Origin: Ruminiclostridium sp. | GTDB lineage: Bacteria > Bacillota_A > Clostridia > Oscillospirales > Ruminococcaceae | Direction of reading: 5' to 3' | Length of the DNA: 7,994 nucleotides | NCBI GenBank assembly: GCA_017550775.1 | Contig: JAFZOA010000541.1 | Span: 1 to 7,994, forward strand | Shown here: piece by piece, positions 7,774 through 7,994 of the stretch | Layout of the letters: every line of letters begins with the position of its first letter | How positions within the stretch are numbered: the stretch's first letter is position 1 | Notes under the pieces: generated by a model | Told to the model about the DNA's origin: nothing | Seen by the model: the letters and a program-made list of their open reading frames with translations, nothing else | The model's database searches: none | Program-made: the position numbers and the translations under genes

Positions 7774-7994
7774 TTATGATCCTGCTGCGGAGACGATCCC
7801 CGATTTTACGGGGAACGCAGGATCGCTCTTGGTCATTGACAACAGTCTGCAAGCCGCGCCTTCCGGATGATTCCTTCCTGCTTCCCAAGCCTCGACGGTT
7901 TTGACGGAAACGCCGATATACTTGGCAAAAAGGACTTGGGTCATTCCCGTGCTTTTCCGTATTGTTCTTATCTCATCGGGAGTAAAGGAATCAA
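7774..7994 (-). CDS. XRE-family helix-turn-helix regulator, antitoxin-like (5' end outside window)
   Basis: The last 72 residues and a TAA stop are visible; the start lies beyond base 7994. The visible part opens with FTPDEIRTIRKSTGMTQ, then LFAKYIGVSVKTVEAWEAG, which is the classic XRE fold: Q-x3-A then GVS-x2-TV-x2-WE-x-G, with the recognition helix at about visible residues 29-38. A short tail (HPEGAACRLLSM) closes the domain, as in YiaG/NadS/HigA-type small regulators. Such proteins are often the antitoxin of a RelE/HigB-type pair encoded just upstream, which would lie outside the window, so the antitoxin role is inference. The gene is separated from the downstream run by 68 nt containing a terminator-like hairpin. 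Confidence 0.85.
   Translation of the reverse strand, partial: DSFTPDEIRTIRKSTGMTQVLFAKYIGVSVKTVEAWEAGRNHPEGAACRLLSMTKSDPAFPVKSGIVSAAGS
7778..7824. repeat. Nested inverted repeats in the 3' end of the regulator gene
   Basis: The outer perfect 8-bp arms are GATCCTGC (7778-7785) and GCAGGATC (7817-7824). Inside are perfect 6-bp arms TCCCCG (7797-7802) and CGGGGA (7809-7814) around a 6-base loop. They lie within the last codons of the helix-turn-helix gene. There is no T-tract, so this is not a terminator by itself. It could be an RNA structure, a protein-binding site, or chance. Confidence 0.4.

Noticed and set aside
1..7994. tRNA, rRNA, CRISPR array, insertion sequence ends or attachment sites
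   Set aside because: No cloverleaf-like sequence, spaced direct repeats, transposase or terminal inverted repeats were seen on reading both strands.

Overview
The window looks like part of an integrative/conjugative or related mobile element from a Clostridia-type Firmicute (gut Oscillospiraceae/Lachnospiraceae-like). I infer this from protein families remembered by pattern, the strong AAAGGAG-type ribosome binding sites and the roughly balanced base composition. No taxonomic marker gene is present, so the host is an inference.

Every gene I can support lies on the minus strand, so the gene order reads from right to left. At the right edge (7774-7994) is the 3' part of an XRE-type helix-turn-helix regulator, probably an antitoxin-like protein. 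A 13-bp intrinsic terminator-like hairpin (7724-7753) follows. Next is a tight run of three genes: a 181-aa acidic protein of unknown function (7160-7705), a 122-aa LPD28-like protein (6795-7163) sharing an ATGA overlap with it, and, 5 nt later, a giant gene that starts at 6789 and runs off the left edge at base 1. I read all 2263 visible codons of the giant gene and found no stop.

The giant protein carries, in order: an ArdC-like N-terminal region; an acidic/Arg-rich linker; helical accessory domains typical of large polyvalent proteins; an N6-adenine-type DNA methyltransferase core (LEPSCGIGNF and NVPF motifs); and an SNF2/DEAH helicase (VGAGKT, DEAH, ATGTP, and a motif V-like segment at the very edge). 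The helicase C-terminus lies outside the window.

The most striking feature is a complete second gene inside the giant gene, on the same strand and in the +1 frame. Positions 5613-5957 encode a full-length 114-aa TnpV-family protein with its own well-spaced Shine-Dalgarno. In the giant frame the same bases encode the low-complexity linker, with a strong CGA-arginine bias that suggests the TnpV frame is the selected one. This is either overprinting or a gene fusion that reads through an old tnpV in another frame.

The genes probably act together as mobile-element support functions (DNA methylation/remodelling and accessory factors). No relaxase, integrase, att site, tRNA, rRNA, CRISPR array or insertion sequence was recognised here.
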